From Phycisphaerales bacterium (GTDB taxonomy: Bacteria; Planctomycetota; Phycisphaerae; Phycisphaerales; UBA1924): a stretch of DNA of 64,000 nucleotides. The stretch covers positions 62,001 to 126,000 of the forward strand of contig JAGQON010000003.1 in NCBI GenBank assembly GCA_020427395.1. Direction: 5' to 3'. Below the pieces are notes generated by a model. The model was not told the origin of the DNA, made no database searches, and worked only from the letters and a program-made list of their open reading frames with translations. Shown here in pieces: positions 56,729 to 64,000 of this stretch; the stretch's first letter is position 1, and each line of letters begins with the position of its first letter. Made by a program: the position numbers and the translations under genes.

Positions 56729-57226
56729 ATGAGCAAGGTCATCACAGGCATCTTTTCGAGCAACGCATCAGCGGCAGGGGCGCTGGAGACCCTTGTCGTC
56801 AACGGATTCGATAGCGGGGACATCAGCCTCGTCGCGTCGGAGGATTTCAACCGCGACAGCTTCGGGGTTGAGCAGCACAGCAAACTCGCGGAAGGCGCTG
56901 CGATCGGTGCCGGCGCGGGCGGCGCAACCGGTGCCTTGCTGGCGGGGCTGACCACCGTTGGCGCCGTCGCGACGGGCGGCGTGGGGATCGTGGCCGCGGG
57001 TCCGATCGTCGCGGCGCTGGCCGGGGCGGGCGCCGGAGCGGCAGGCGGCTCGGTGCTTGGCGGGCTGATCGGCTCGACGATCCCGGAGCACGAGATCAAG
57101 CACTACGAGAATGCCATCGACAAGGGGCATGTTCTGGTTGGCGTCAACTGCGAGAGCAGCAAGGACCGCGATAAGGCCAAGGACATCTTCAACCAGTTCA
57201 ACGCCGAGCACATCTCGCACGCGTGA
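56729..57226 (+). CDS. Low-temperature/general-stress-type protein with glycine-rich core
   Basis: A 165-residue protein. The N-terminal part (residues 1-45) resembles the general stress protein 17M/YflT type (VITGIFSSNASAAGALETLV, GDISLVASED). A hydrophobic Gly/Ala-rich hairpin of about 70 residues follows (GAGAGGATGALLAG, VGIVAAGPIVAALAGAGAG), then a polar end. Proteins with this layout occur beside DUF892 ferritin-like genes and are induced by stress, so a shared regulon is likely. A run GAGGTGCATC precedes the ATG. It has about 170 bases of upstream space for a promoter. Confidence 0.75.
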   Translation: MSKVITGIFSSNASAAGALETLVVNGFDSGDISLVASEDFNRDSFGVEQHSKLAEGAAIGAGAGGATGALLAGLTTVGAVATGGVGIVAAGPIVAALAGAGAGAAGGSVLGGLIGSTIPEHEIKHYENAIDKGHVLVGVNCESSKDRDKAKDIFNQFNAEHISHA

Positions 57227-57267
57227 TCCGCGCGAACCACATCAACCATGCTTCCGAGGAGGACACC

Positions 57268-57774
57268 ATGCCGATTAAACTTGACGGACTCGAGAAAGTA
57301 TTCGTTCAACAGCTCAAGGACATGTACAGCGCGGAAAACCAGCTTCTTGAGGCGCTGCCCAAGATGGCACAAGCCGCAACGAGCAGCAAGCTCGAGCAAG
57401 CATTCCGAGACCATCTCAAGGAGACGCAGGGGCAAGTGAAACGCCTGGAGAAGATCTTCAGCTCGATCGATTACAAGCCGGGCGGACACCGCTGCCGCGC
57501 CATGGAAGGACTGATCGAAGAGGGCAAGGAGATCATCGATGAGCAGGGCGAGCCAGAAGCTCGCGACGCCGCGCTCATCTGCGCCGCGCAGAAAGTCGAG
57601 CACTACGAGATGGCGACATACGGCACACTGCGGACCTACGCCCGCACGCTCGGGCTCGATGACGCCTGCGAACTGCTCACCGAGACGCTGCGCGAGGAAC
57701 GCAACGCGGACTCGCTGCTGACTGATCTGGCCGAGCACTCAATCAACAAGCTCGCAATGCTCACCGCCAGCTAA
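57268..57774 (+). CDS. DUF892 (YciE/YciF) ferritin-like stress protein
   Basis: A 168-residue four-helix bundle protein of the YciE/YciF family. The helices show the expected acid/His pattern: LKDMYSAENQLLEALPKMA, then EQAFRDHLKETQGQV, and CAAQKVEHYEMATYGTL, positions where ferritin-like folds bind a di-iron site. A role in iron or oxidative-stress protection is inferred. GAGGAGG stands 6 nt before the ATG at 57268. It lies 41 bases after the stress-type gene and ends in a terminator at 57803-57840. Confidence 0.9.
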   Translation: MPIKLDGLEKVFVQQLKDMYSAENQLLEALPKMAQAATSSKLEQAFRDHLKETQGQVKRLEKIFSSIDYKPGGHRCRAMEGLIEEGKEIIDEQGEPEARDAALICAAQKVEHYEMATYGTLRTYARTLGLDDACELLTETLREERNADSLLTDLAEHSINKLAMLTAS

Positions 57775-57802
57775 CAAAATCATTCTGCAGCATGACTTCG
57801 TA

Positions 57803-57840
57803 AGCACGCCCCGCAAGGCTCCGTGGGGCGTGCTGTTTTT
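57803..57840 (+). terminator. Terminator after the DUF892 gene
   Basis: A 10-bp stem AGCACGCCCC/GGGGCGTGCT (57803-57812 with 57825-57834) has a 12-base loop and is followed by GTTTTT. It lies between this gene and the convergent mutL stop at 57839. Confidence 0.88.
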
Positions 57841-59716
57841 ATCGCCGATCGAACAGCCGCTCAAGGTCTTCGATTGAAAGCCGCACCGTCGTCGGGCGGC
57901 CGTGCGGGCACGATCCGGATCGTTCTGTTTCGTCGCGAAGCCTCATGATCGCTGCGAGCTCGTCATCGCTGAGCGAATCGCCCGCCTTGATCGCGGCCTT
58001 GCAGGCCATCATGTCGAGCACCTCGTGCAGCGCCTCTTCGGAGTCCGGCACGAAGCCGTCTCCATCGATCCGCTCGAACAGCTCACGCATGAACGATTCG
58101 GGCTCGACGTTGCGAGAGAGCAGGAAGCTGGGCACCGCGTGCACCCCAACGCTCTGGGGGCCCATGGGAGCGGCGCTGATACCGATGCGTTCGAGCAGTT
58201 CACTGAGTTCGTCGAAGACATCGACAACCGAAGCGGGAACATCGAGCACCAGCGGCATCAGCAGCGTCTGCTGCTCCAGTGCACCGTTGCCGGTCACACG
58301 CGACATGAGCTTGTTGAACATCACCCGCTCGTGCAGGGCGTGCTGGTCAATGATGAGCACGCCGCGTTCATCTTGGGCCAGAAGGTAGCTCGAGTGCACC
58401 TGCAGCACCTGATCGACCCGGCGCACTCGCGGCAGCTCCCCAGCCGCGTCTTCGATCCGTGGAACGAACGAAGGAACCGTTGCGGGCACCGGGGTTCGCT
58501 GCAGCACCTCGCGGATGGAATCGCGAACGCTCGATTCATCATCATTTGATTGTGGAGCGCGACGAATGAACTCAACCAGCTCGTTGGTCTGCTGCTCGAT
58601 CGCGCGTTCACGCTCCTCGGGGTCGATTACCGGAACCAACGGGCCGCCGAATCCCTGGAGCCGCTGCGAGACGCTGGGCGTGACATCGGCCCGCTGCAGG
58701 GCATCGCGCACACCGTGGTAGATCGCCCGGTGCACCATCGACTGGTCGCGGAAGCGGACCTCGAGCTTGGCGGGATGCACATTGACATCCACGGCCGTGG
58801 GCGACATCTCGATCATCAGCACGGCCGTCGGGTGCCGTCCGGGCTCGATGAGCCCGCGGTAGGCCTCGCGGATCGCGTGCTGGACCGTCTTGTCGCGGAT
58901 CGTTCGCCCGTTGAGGAACACATGCTGGGCCTTGCTGTTGGCACGCGCGATCGATGGCAGCCCGACAAGCCCCCAGACGAGGATGCCCCGTTCGTCGTCG
59001 AAGCGATCGACGCTCACCTCGAGCAGCTGATCTCCGAGCTCGCAACCGATGATCGACAACGCCCGCTCACGCGCCGACTGCCCTAAGGGCAGATCGAGCT
59101 TCACCTTGTCGTCGCACACACACCGCACCGCGACCGACGGGTTGGCCATCGCCAGATCACGCAACCATTCAAGGCATCGAGTCTGCTCGGTGGTGTTGGT
59201 GCGGAGAAACTTGCGCCGCGCCGGGGTGTTGAAGAACAGGTTGCGGACCTCGATCGTGGTCCCGACGGGGCATCCGATCGGACGCGGATCGCCGATCGTC
59301 TCGCCCTCAGCCTCGATGATCCGCCCCTCTTCCTCCCCAATCGCTCGAGAGCGGATCGTGACCCGCGCCACCGAGGTGATCGACGCGAGCGCCTCGCCCC
59401 GGAAGCCCATGGTGCCGATCCGATCGAGGTCGCGGGCCTCGCTGATCTTGCTCGTCGCGTGTGGTGTGAGGGCCAGAGTCATCTGCTCGGGAGCGATGCC
59501 GTGCCCGTCGTCGCTGATGCGGATGAGCTCAACGCCACCCTGCTCCAGCTCGACCGTGATGCGGGTCGCGCCCGCATCGATCGAGTTCTCAACGAGTTCC
59601 TTGAGCACGGACGCGGGGCGCTCGATCACCTCACCGGCCGCGATCTGGTTCACCAGCAGCGGCGAGAGCTTTCTGATCTGCACCCGGGATGTCGTCTCGG
59701 TCCCAGAAGGATTCAT
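57839..59716 (-). CDS. mutL: DNA mismatch repair protein MutL
   Basis: ATPase that links mismatch recognition by MutS to strand incision. The GHKL domain has NQIAAGEVIERPASVLKELV, SDDGHGIAPEQ and GFRGEALASI. The C-terminal domain has the nuclease-region motifs ACKAAI and CPHGRPT. The metal-binding motif reads DQHALHERVMFN (from Asp457), with Asn468 where nuclease-type MutL has the last Glu. It has 625 residues. The ATG at 59716 is preferred to 59758, as the extra 14 residues are unrelated to the family. Confidence 0.94.
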   Translation of the reverse strand: MNPSGTETTSRVQIRKLSPLLVNQIAAGEVIERPASVLKELVENSIDAGATRITVELEQGGVELIRISDDGHGIAPEQMTLALTPHATSKISEARDLDRIGTMGFRGEALASITSVARVTIRSRAIGEEEGRIIEAEGETIGDPRPIGCPVGTTIEVRNLFFNTPARRKFLRTNTTEQTRCLEWLRDLAMANPSVAVRCVCDDKVKLDLPLGQSARERALSIIGCELGDQLLEVSVDRFDDERGILVWGLVGLPSIARANSKAQHVFLNGRTIRDKTVQHAIREAYRGLIEPGRHPTAVLMIEMSPTAVDVNVHPAKLEVRFRDQSMVHRAIYHGVRDALQRADVTPSVSQRLQGFGGPLVPVIDPEERERAIEQQTNELVEFIRRAPQSNDDESSVRDSIREVLQRTPVPATVPSFVPRIEDAAGELPRVRRVDQVLQVHSSYLLAQDERGVLIIDQHALHERVMFNKLMSRVTGNGALEQQTLLMPLVLDVPASVVDVFDELSELLERIGISAAPMGPQSVGVHAVPSFLLSRNVEPESFMRELFERIDGDGFVPDSEEALHEVLDMMACKAAIKAGDSLSDDELAAIMRLRDETERSGSCPHGRPTTVRLSIEDLERLFDRR

Positions 59717-59810
59717 CTGGTGATCGTACACGCCGATCTGCCCACAATCGGGGCCCAATCACGCGAAATTGGGTGCATGAAGTCTTGCCCCGAGACCGAT
59801 ACCATCCAGC

Positions 59811-60263
59811 ATGACTGACTCCATCTTCTCCAAGATCATCCGTGGCGAGATTCCGGCGCACAAGGTGTACGAGGACGACTTCGTGATTGCGATCCTCGAC
59901 ATCGGGCCGCTCTCAGAGGGTCACACGCTTGTGATCCCCAAGGAACCAGCCGAAACCCTCGATCAGCTCGGCGACGAGCACGCCGCGGCCGTCGGGCGGG
60001 TCCTGCCTCGCATCGCCCGGGCGATCAAGAAGGTGACCGGGGCCAGTTCCTACAACATCCTGCAGAACAACGGGCAGCCGGCTGGGCAGGCCGTGCCCCA
60101 TGTGCACTTCCACATCATCCCCCGCTTCCCTGAGCGTGGCGAGGTGGTGAAGGGTGCGCCCGACAAGGAAAACGGCCCTGGGCTCCGCGTCACCTGGTCA
60201 CCGGGCACATTGACGCAGGAAGAGGCGCTCGAGCTTGGCAAGCACATCAAGCGTCTGCTCTGA
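59811..60263 (+). CDS. HIT-family nucleotide hydrolase/transferase
   Basis: A 150-residue protein of the histidine triad family (HinT-like). FSKIIRGEIPAHKVYEDD opens the fold, then EGHTLVIPKEPAETLDQL, and the catalytic QAVPHVHFHIIPRF near residue 100. HIT proteins of this type cleave phosphoramidates of AMP or act as adenylated-intermediate hydrolases. An insert of about 15 residues after the triad and a polar end are extra. Its stop region overlaps the convergent birA by 17 bases. Confidence 0.93.
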   Translation: MTDSIFSKIIRGEIPAHKVYEDDFVIAILDIGPLSEGHTLVIPKEPAETLDQLGDEHAAAVGRVLPRIARAIKKVTGASSYNILQNNGQPAGQAVPHVHFHIIPRFPERGEVVKGAPDKENGPGLRVTWSPGTLTQEEALELGKHIKRLL

Positions 60264-61137
60264 GCTCCGAGCCGCTCGATTCATCATTCGAGAGCCGGCG
60301 GACATGCTGCGTCTGCGCGATCGGCAGCGTGCATAGTCCTTCATCGGTTGACAGCTCGATCGAATCCAATGGGTCGATGTGCTCGACGATGCCCTCGTAG
60401 AGGCGGTTGTTGTGCCTGAAGACGCGCCGCGACCCGGCCATAGCGTTGTGCAACTCGTAGTAGCTGCGGATGGCTTCACGGTCACACGCGTGGAACCACT
60501 GGCTCATCGACTCGACGATGCGGCAGATGAGATCGAGGCGGGACACGCTGACACCCAAGCCGAGGAATGACACAGCTCGATCGGCATACTCCTGTGACCA
60601 GTCCCGCTGCGTCTGGGTGCAGTTGACCCCGATCCCCACAAGCGTGAGCCCCTGCTGCTGCTCGATGAGGATGCCGGCGATTTTGCGGTCCACCGTCTCG
60701 TCGCGGATGACCAGATCGTTGGGCCATTTGATCCCAAGCTGGATTGCCCTAGGCAGAAAGGCATTGACGGCCTCGTGCACAGCACAGGCGACGCATGCCG
60801 CGAGCATCGGCGCGTCCTTGCAGCCCGGATCGACCACGAACGTGCAGGGCAAGGTCGAGCGTTCACCATCGTGCCAACGGCGTCCGAAAGACCCTCTGCC
60901 ATTCTTCTGCATCGAGGCGACAACCAGCAACCCCGGCCTTCCCTGAGCGAAGCGGATTGCGGCGTTCTGCGTGCTGTCGGTGGACTCGACCACGACCACG
61001 CGCTGGACCACCGGGTATGGTGTTCGGCCGATCACCGTGTCGATCCGAGCCGCCCAAGAGGAGATATCTTCATTCCCGAAGTGATACATCGGCACCCCTG
61101 CCTGCCGTCGGCTCGCGATGCGATCGAGGGCACTCAA
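60247..61137 (-). CDS. birA: Biotin-[acetyl-CoA-carboxylase] ligase, no N-terminal HTH
   Basis: Attaches biotin to its carrier protein. The 296-residue protein has the ligase motifs NGRGSFGRRWH (Ser where most have Arg), KWPNDLVI, RKIAGILIEQQQ and VGIGVNC. A C-terminal SH3-like part (LYEGIVEHIDPLDSIEL) follows. The N-terminal 45 residues do not resemble the winged helix of the E. coli repressor form, so it is a group I ligase. Its start overlaps the nadC stop by 4 bases. Confidence 0.93.
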   Translation of the reverse strand: MSALDRIASRRQAGVPMYHFGNEDISSWAARIDTVIGRTPYPVVQRVVVVESTDSTQNAAIRFAQGRPGLLVVASMQKNGRGSFGRRWHDGERSTLPCTFVVDPGCKDAPMLAACVACAVHEAVNAFLPRAIQLGIKWPNDLVIRDETVDRKIAGILIEQQQGLTLVGIGVNCTQTQRDWSQEYADRAVSFLGLGVSVSRLDLICRIVESMSQWFHACDREAIRSYYELHNAMAGSRRVFRHNNRLYEGIVEHIDPLDSIELSTDEGLCTLPIAQTQHVRRLSNDESSGSELRADA

Positions 61138-62087
61138 TCCGAATCCAGACCCAGATCAATGCTCTGGGCCTGATGTGTCAACGAACCGATGCTGATGCGT
61201 TCCACGCCGCTCTGGGCGATCGCACGCACCGTGCGCTCGTTCACGCCTCCCGATGCTTCAAGCAGCAGGCTGCTCCCGCACCGATTGCGCATCTCGACCG
61301 CCTGGCGGAGCTGCGCTGGTGTCATGTTGTCAAGAAGCACGAGACCCAAGGCGTCATGGTCAGCCTGGAGCACAACCTCAAGCTGATTGAGCGAGTCGAC
61401 CTCGATCTGGACAAACCACAGACGCACCCCCTGACTATCGAGCTTGTACGCGAGCTGCGCCAGTTCGGTTGCAATCATCGACGGGTTCATCCCCGCGATG
61501 TGGTTGTCCTTGATCAGCACAGCGTCGTGCAAACCCATGCGGTGGGTCACGCCCCCGCCGCAGCGCACGGCGTATTTCTCGAACACCCGCAGCCCGGGCG
61601 TCGTCTTCCGGGTGTCGCAGATCGAGGCGTTCGTGCCTTCGATCAGATCGACATACCGTCTCGTGAGGGTGGCGATGCCGCACATCCGGGAGATCAGGTT
61701 GAGCATCGTGCGCTCCAGTCGCACGATCGCACGGGCGTTGCCCCGCAGCGTCACGATGACGCTCCCCGCTTCGACGCGGTCCCCGTCGGTCAGGTGGCAT
61801 TCCCATCCGATCTCGCCTGGTTCCGCGAACGCCTCGATCAGGTCCGGCAGGAAGGCCAGCCCTGAGACGACCCCACCCTCGCGGGCACGCAGGACAACGC
61901 TGCGTGTCGCATCGGGCTCGAACATCAGCTCACCCGTCCAGTCATGCGCAGGCCTGCCCAGGTCCTCGTCGCGTGCCAGCTCGATCAGACGGCGCACAAA
62001 CCCTGTTTTTCTCAGGCGTTGCGAGAACTCGCCAAGCGAGTCGGCGGAGGGGTCCAGCGATGGGTCTCGGGCATCGATCGAGTGCAT
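61134..62087 (-). CDS. nadC: Nicotinate-nucleotide pyrophosphorylase (carboxylating)
   Basis: Quinolinate phosphoribosyltransferase of NAD synthesis. The 317-residue protein has RTMLNLISRMCGIATLTRRY, DTRKTTPGLRVFEKYAVRCG, GLHDAVLIKDNHI and the late VLLDNM...RCGSSLLLEASGGVNE with the phosphate-binding glycine. A charged N-terminal extension of about 30 residues is present. It is coupled to birA by a 4-base overlap. Quinolinate synthase and aspartate oxidase genes are not seen nearby. The fabI gene to the right is divergent. Confidence 0.95.
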   Translation of the reverse strand: MHSIDARDPSLDPSADSLGEFSQRLRKTGFVRRLIELARDEDLGRPAHDWTGELMFEPDATRSVVLRAREGGVVSGLAFLPDLIEAFAEPGEIGWECHLTDGDRVEAGSVIVTLRGNARAIVRLERTMLNLISRMCGIATLTRRYVDLIEGTNASICDTRKTTPGLRVFEKYAVRCGGGVTHRMGLHDAVLIKDNHIAGMNPSMIATELAQLAYKLDSQGVRLWFVQIEVDSLNQLEVVLQADHDALGLVLLDNMTPAQLRQAVEMRNRCGSSLLLEASGGVNERTVRAIAQSGVERISIGSLTHQAQSIDLGLDSD

Positions 62088-62158
62088 ATCGAATCGTACA
62101 CACGCGATCGGGAGGGCCCTACCATCCTGCTCACACGAATCTCACGAAAGGACGCATC

Positions 62159-62941
62159 ATGGGTCTTCTGGAAGGCAAAGTCGGTCTCGTTGTCGGCATC
62201 GCGAACGATCGCTCGTACGCATGGCACATCGCCAAGGCCCTGCACGAGCACGGCGCCAAGATCGCCTACGCCCACCTGCCCGGCGAGAAGAACGAACGCC
62301 GGACCGGCAAGGCCGTCGAGAAGATCCACAGTGACCCCTGGCTCTTCCCCTGCGACGCGGGCAGCGACGAATCGCTCGACGAACTCTTCAACGCATACGC
62401 CAAGGACCACGAGCGCCTGGACTTCCTCGTCCATTCCATCGCGTTCGCTGACCGCGAGTGGCTCCAGCCCGGCATGTTCGCCAAGACGCCACGCAAGGCT
62501 TACCTCGATGCCATCGATATCAGCGCCTACACCCTCAGCGCCATGGCAGGGCGGGCACAGGAGCAGATGGCCAAGAGCGGCGGCGGCTCGATTATGGCCA
62601 TGTCTTACTACGGCAGTGAGAAGGTCGTCCCGGGCTACAACATCATGGGCGTCGCCAAGGCCTGCCTTGAGTCAACGGCCCGCTACCTCGCGTTCGAGCT
62701 CGGTGAGCACAACATCCGGGTGAACACCATCTCAGGGGGGTTCCTGCGGACTCTGGCCAGCTCAGCCGTGGGCGGCACCGACCAGATGGACGAGGCGGCC
62801 CGCCTCAAGGCCCCGCTGCGTCGGGGTGTCGAAGGTGGCGATGTGGGCAAAACAGCCGTCTATCTCGCCTCGGACCTGAGTTCGGGAGTGACCGGCGAGA
62901 ACATCTATGTGGACTGCGGGATCAACACGATCGGGGCATAA
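62159..62941 (+). CDS. fabI: Enoyl-[acyl-carrier-protein] reductase (NADH)
   Basis: Last step of each fatty-acid elongation round. The 260-residue SDR protein begins GKVGLVVGIANDRSYAWHIA, the FabI form of the glycine-rich loop. The active site has Y..(x)6..K: YYGSEKVVPGYNIMGVAKA, with the tyrosine before IMGVAK. It ends FLRTLASSAVGG and VYLASDLSSGVTGENIYVD. AAAGGA lies 8 nt before the ATG at 62159; the longer upstream frame is antisense to nadC. It stands alone as a transcription unit. Confidence 0.95.
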   Translation: MGLLEGKVGLVVGIANDRSYAWHIAKALHEHGAKIAYAHLPGEKNERRTGKAVEKIHSDPWLFPCDAGSDESLDELFNAYAKDHERLDFLVHSIAFADREWLQPGMFAKTPRKAYLDAIDISAYTLSAMAGRAQEQMAKSGGGSIMAMSYYGSEKVVPGYNIMGVAKACLESTARYLAFELGEHNIRVNTISGGFLRTLASSAVGGTDQMDEAARLKAPLRRGVEGGDVGKTAVYLASDLSSGVTGENIYVDCGINTIGA

Positions 62942-63031
62942 ACCAGCCTGACCCGATCACAACACGAACTTTTTGGCCTTGTGTGGATAATCTGTTGGCG
63001 ACCGGTGCATCTGTATGCCGATATTTGAGAT

Positions 63032-63316
63032 ATGACCGGCGCGATCAACAACCTTGCCGCCAGCCTCGCGGGTGCCCCCGTCGCTTCGAAACAGGCCGCG
63101 AAAGCCAAGGCGAGCGAGTCCTTTGAGAAGGCGCTCCAGCGTCGTCGCATCAAGGACGAGTACAACACGCAGGTTGAGCAGACCGAGCAGATCGACGCGG
63201 TCCGCAATCTCGCCGACGCCGATCAGGAAGACGCCCGCGAAGACCGCGAGGCCCAGAACGGCAGCGACATGCCCTACGCCCCGCCGCGCCGTGGCGGGCT
63301 CGACCTGAGCGCCTGA
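63032..63316 (+). CDS. Small charged hypothetical protein
   Basis: A 94-residue protein with no recognised family. After an Ala-rich start, it is highly charged with likely helix from about residue 20 to 75 (FEKALQRRRIKDEYNTQVEQ, then ADADQEDAREDREAQ). It ends in YAPPRRGGLDL. There is no signal peptide or membrane segment. The codon use and open frame are consistent with a real gene, and a terminator follows at 63333-63365. No ribosome site is clear. Confidence 0.55.
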   Translation: MTGAINNLAASLAGAPVASKQAAKAKASESFEKALQRRRIKDEYNTQVEQTEQIDAVRNLADADQEDAREDREAQNGSDMPYAPPRRGGLDLSA

Positions 63317-63332
63317 CCTAACTCAAGCACCA

Positions 63333-63365
63333 CGAAAAAACGCGACCCATCGGGTCGCGTTTTCG
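63333..63365. terminator. Bidirectional terminator between the small gene and sdhB
   Basis: A 10-bp stem AACGCGACCC/GGGTCGCGTT (63339-63348 with 63352-63361) has an A run to the left and TTTTC to the right, so it can serve both the plus gene ending at 63316 and the minus-strand sdhB ending at 63386. Confidence 0.92.
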
Positions 63366-63385
63366 ATTGCTAAGCCATCGATCGA

Positions 63386-64000
63386 TTACTTCTTGCCCTG
63401 GAAGAACTGCTTGATCGCGTGGATGGTCGTGCCGCGCCCCACGGCACCGATCGACTCGGTGAGAGGGATGCCCTTGGGGCAGACCTTGACGCAGTTCTGC
63501 GCATTGCCACAGTCGCTGACGCCGCCGGGGCCGCTGAGGGCGTCATAGCGTTCGCCCTTGAGCTGCTTGCCGGTGCCGTGCTCGTTGAAGAGGCGGGCCT
63601 GGCTGATGGCGTGGGCACCGACGAAGCTGGTATCCCACTTCTCCTCGTCCTCGACCTTGGTGTACTGCGGGCAGGCCTCGAGGCAGCAGCCGCAGCTCAT
63701 GCACTCCGAGAGCGCGTATCGCATCTGCTGGTGCTCGGGGCTCTCCTTGGGGCCGGCGCCCATGTTGTATGTTCCGTCGATCGGAACCCAGGCCTTGACA
63801 CGGGTCAGCGCGCTGAAGAGGCGGTCACGGTCGACCCACAGGTCGCGGATGACGGGGAACTTGCTCATGGGCTCGAGCGTGATGACATCGCCCTCCAGCG
63901 GGGCGTACTCGTCGATCAGGCACGAGCACGACTGACGCACCCGCCCGTTGATGACCATGGTGCACGCACCACAGACCTCTTCGAGGCAGCCCGAGTCCCA
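63386..64000 (-). CDS. sdhB: Succinate dehydrogenase iron-sulfur subunit; partial, N-terminus beyond right edge
   Basis: Electron-transfer subunit of the succinate dehydrogenase/fumarate reductase complex. The frame enters at the right edge within GCLEEVCGACTMVI (2Fe-2S cysteines) and includes QSCSCL. It then has SECMSCGCCLEACPQY for the 4Fe-4S cluster and CGNAQNCVKVCPKGIPL for the 3Fe-4S cluster. About 204 residues are present; some 30-50 N-terminal residues and the start codon are off the window. The sequence leans towards the long (about 240-residue) SdhB/FrdB of the Bacteroidetes-Planctomycetes type. The other subunits would be further right. Confidence 0.95.
   Translation of the reverse strand, partial: WDSGCLEEVCGACTMVINGRVRQSCSCLIDEYAPLEGDVITLEPMSKFPVIRDLWVDRDRLFSALTRVKAWVPIDGTYNMGAGPKESPEHQQMRYALSECMSCGCCLEACPQYTKVEDEEKWDTSFVGAHAISQARLFNEHGTGKQLKGERYDALSGPGGVSDCGNAQNCVKVCPKGIPLTESIGAVGRGTTIHAIKQFFQGKK

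Overview
The window is about 64 kb of dense, GC-rich (roughly 60-65%) bacterial chromosome, best read as a planctomycete of the class Phycisphaerae. That placement is an inference. It rests on short C-terminal sorting tails of the form PAP(G/S)...GLGG..RRRR on ten secreted proteins, a C-terminal zinc ribbon of the CPSCGYPL...CPECG type, a planctomycete-style redoxin ending GCGVKY, and the gene set. No rRNA, tRNA, CRISPR array or insertion sequence was seen.

Layout. 1-4.5 kb: gcvP (cut by the left edge), apt, a small membrane protein and a META-domain lipoprotein. 4.5-13.2 kb: eight paralogous secreted proteins of about 200 residues, all on the minus strand. Two stand alone with their own terminators and likely promoters. 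Six form a tight operon. Between the two groups sits a padR / HAAS-like membrane protein / folA block whose promoter carries a dyad operator. 13.2-17.1 kb: a compact minus-strand operon purQ-coaD-thioesterase-purN-TPR/metallopeptidase. 17.2-26.9 kb: a DUF1015 gene, then a long minus-strand housekeeping run (HscB-like J protein, two CNNM/CorC proteins, thioredoxin-like protein, S41 protease, tsaD, release-factor-like GGQ protein, hflX). 27-32.5 kb: a racemase homologue, an alpha/beta hydrolase, a large RseP-type protease, a redoxin and a DsbD N-terminal-like protein. 32.5-39.3 kb: rhodanese-like protein, deoC, an AT-rich zinc-ribbon gene, a PilZ-J-domain fusion, an aldehyde dehydrogenase, a GNAT protein, a truncated aldehyde dehydrogenase homologue and a secreted hydrolase; deoC and the dehydrogenases look like a deoxyribose/acetaldehyde pathway.

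39.3-47.5 kb: two membrane proteins, flagellar cap fliD and its neighbour fliS, DNA polymerase III delta prime, and two trypsin-like proteases with sorting tails. 47.7-54.6 kb: alaS with an unusual AT-richer in-frame insert, then atpZ/I-like genes and atpB-E-F-H ended by a strong terminator; the remaining F1 genes are not here. 54.6-64 kb: pgk, a minimal kinase, a stress/ferritin-like pair, mutL, a HIT protein, birA, nadC, fabI, a small unknown gene, and sdhB cut by the right edge.

The most unusual content is the tandem family of tailed secreted proteins, the alanyl-tRNA synthetase insert, the PilZ-J fusion, and several enzyme homologues that lack an expected catalytic residue or domain.
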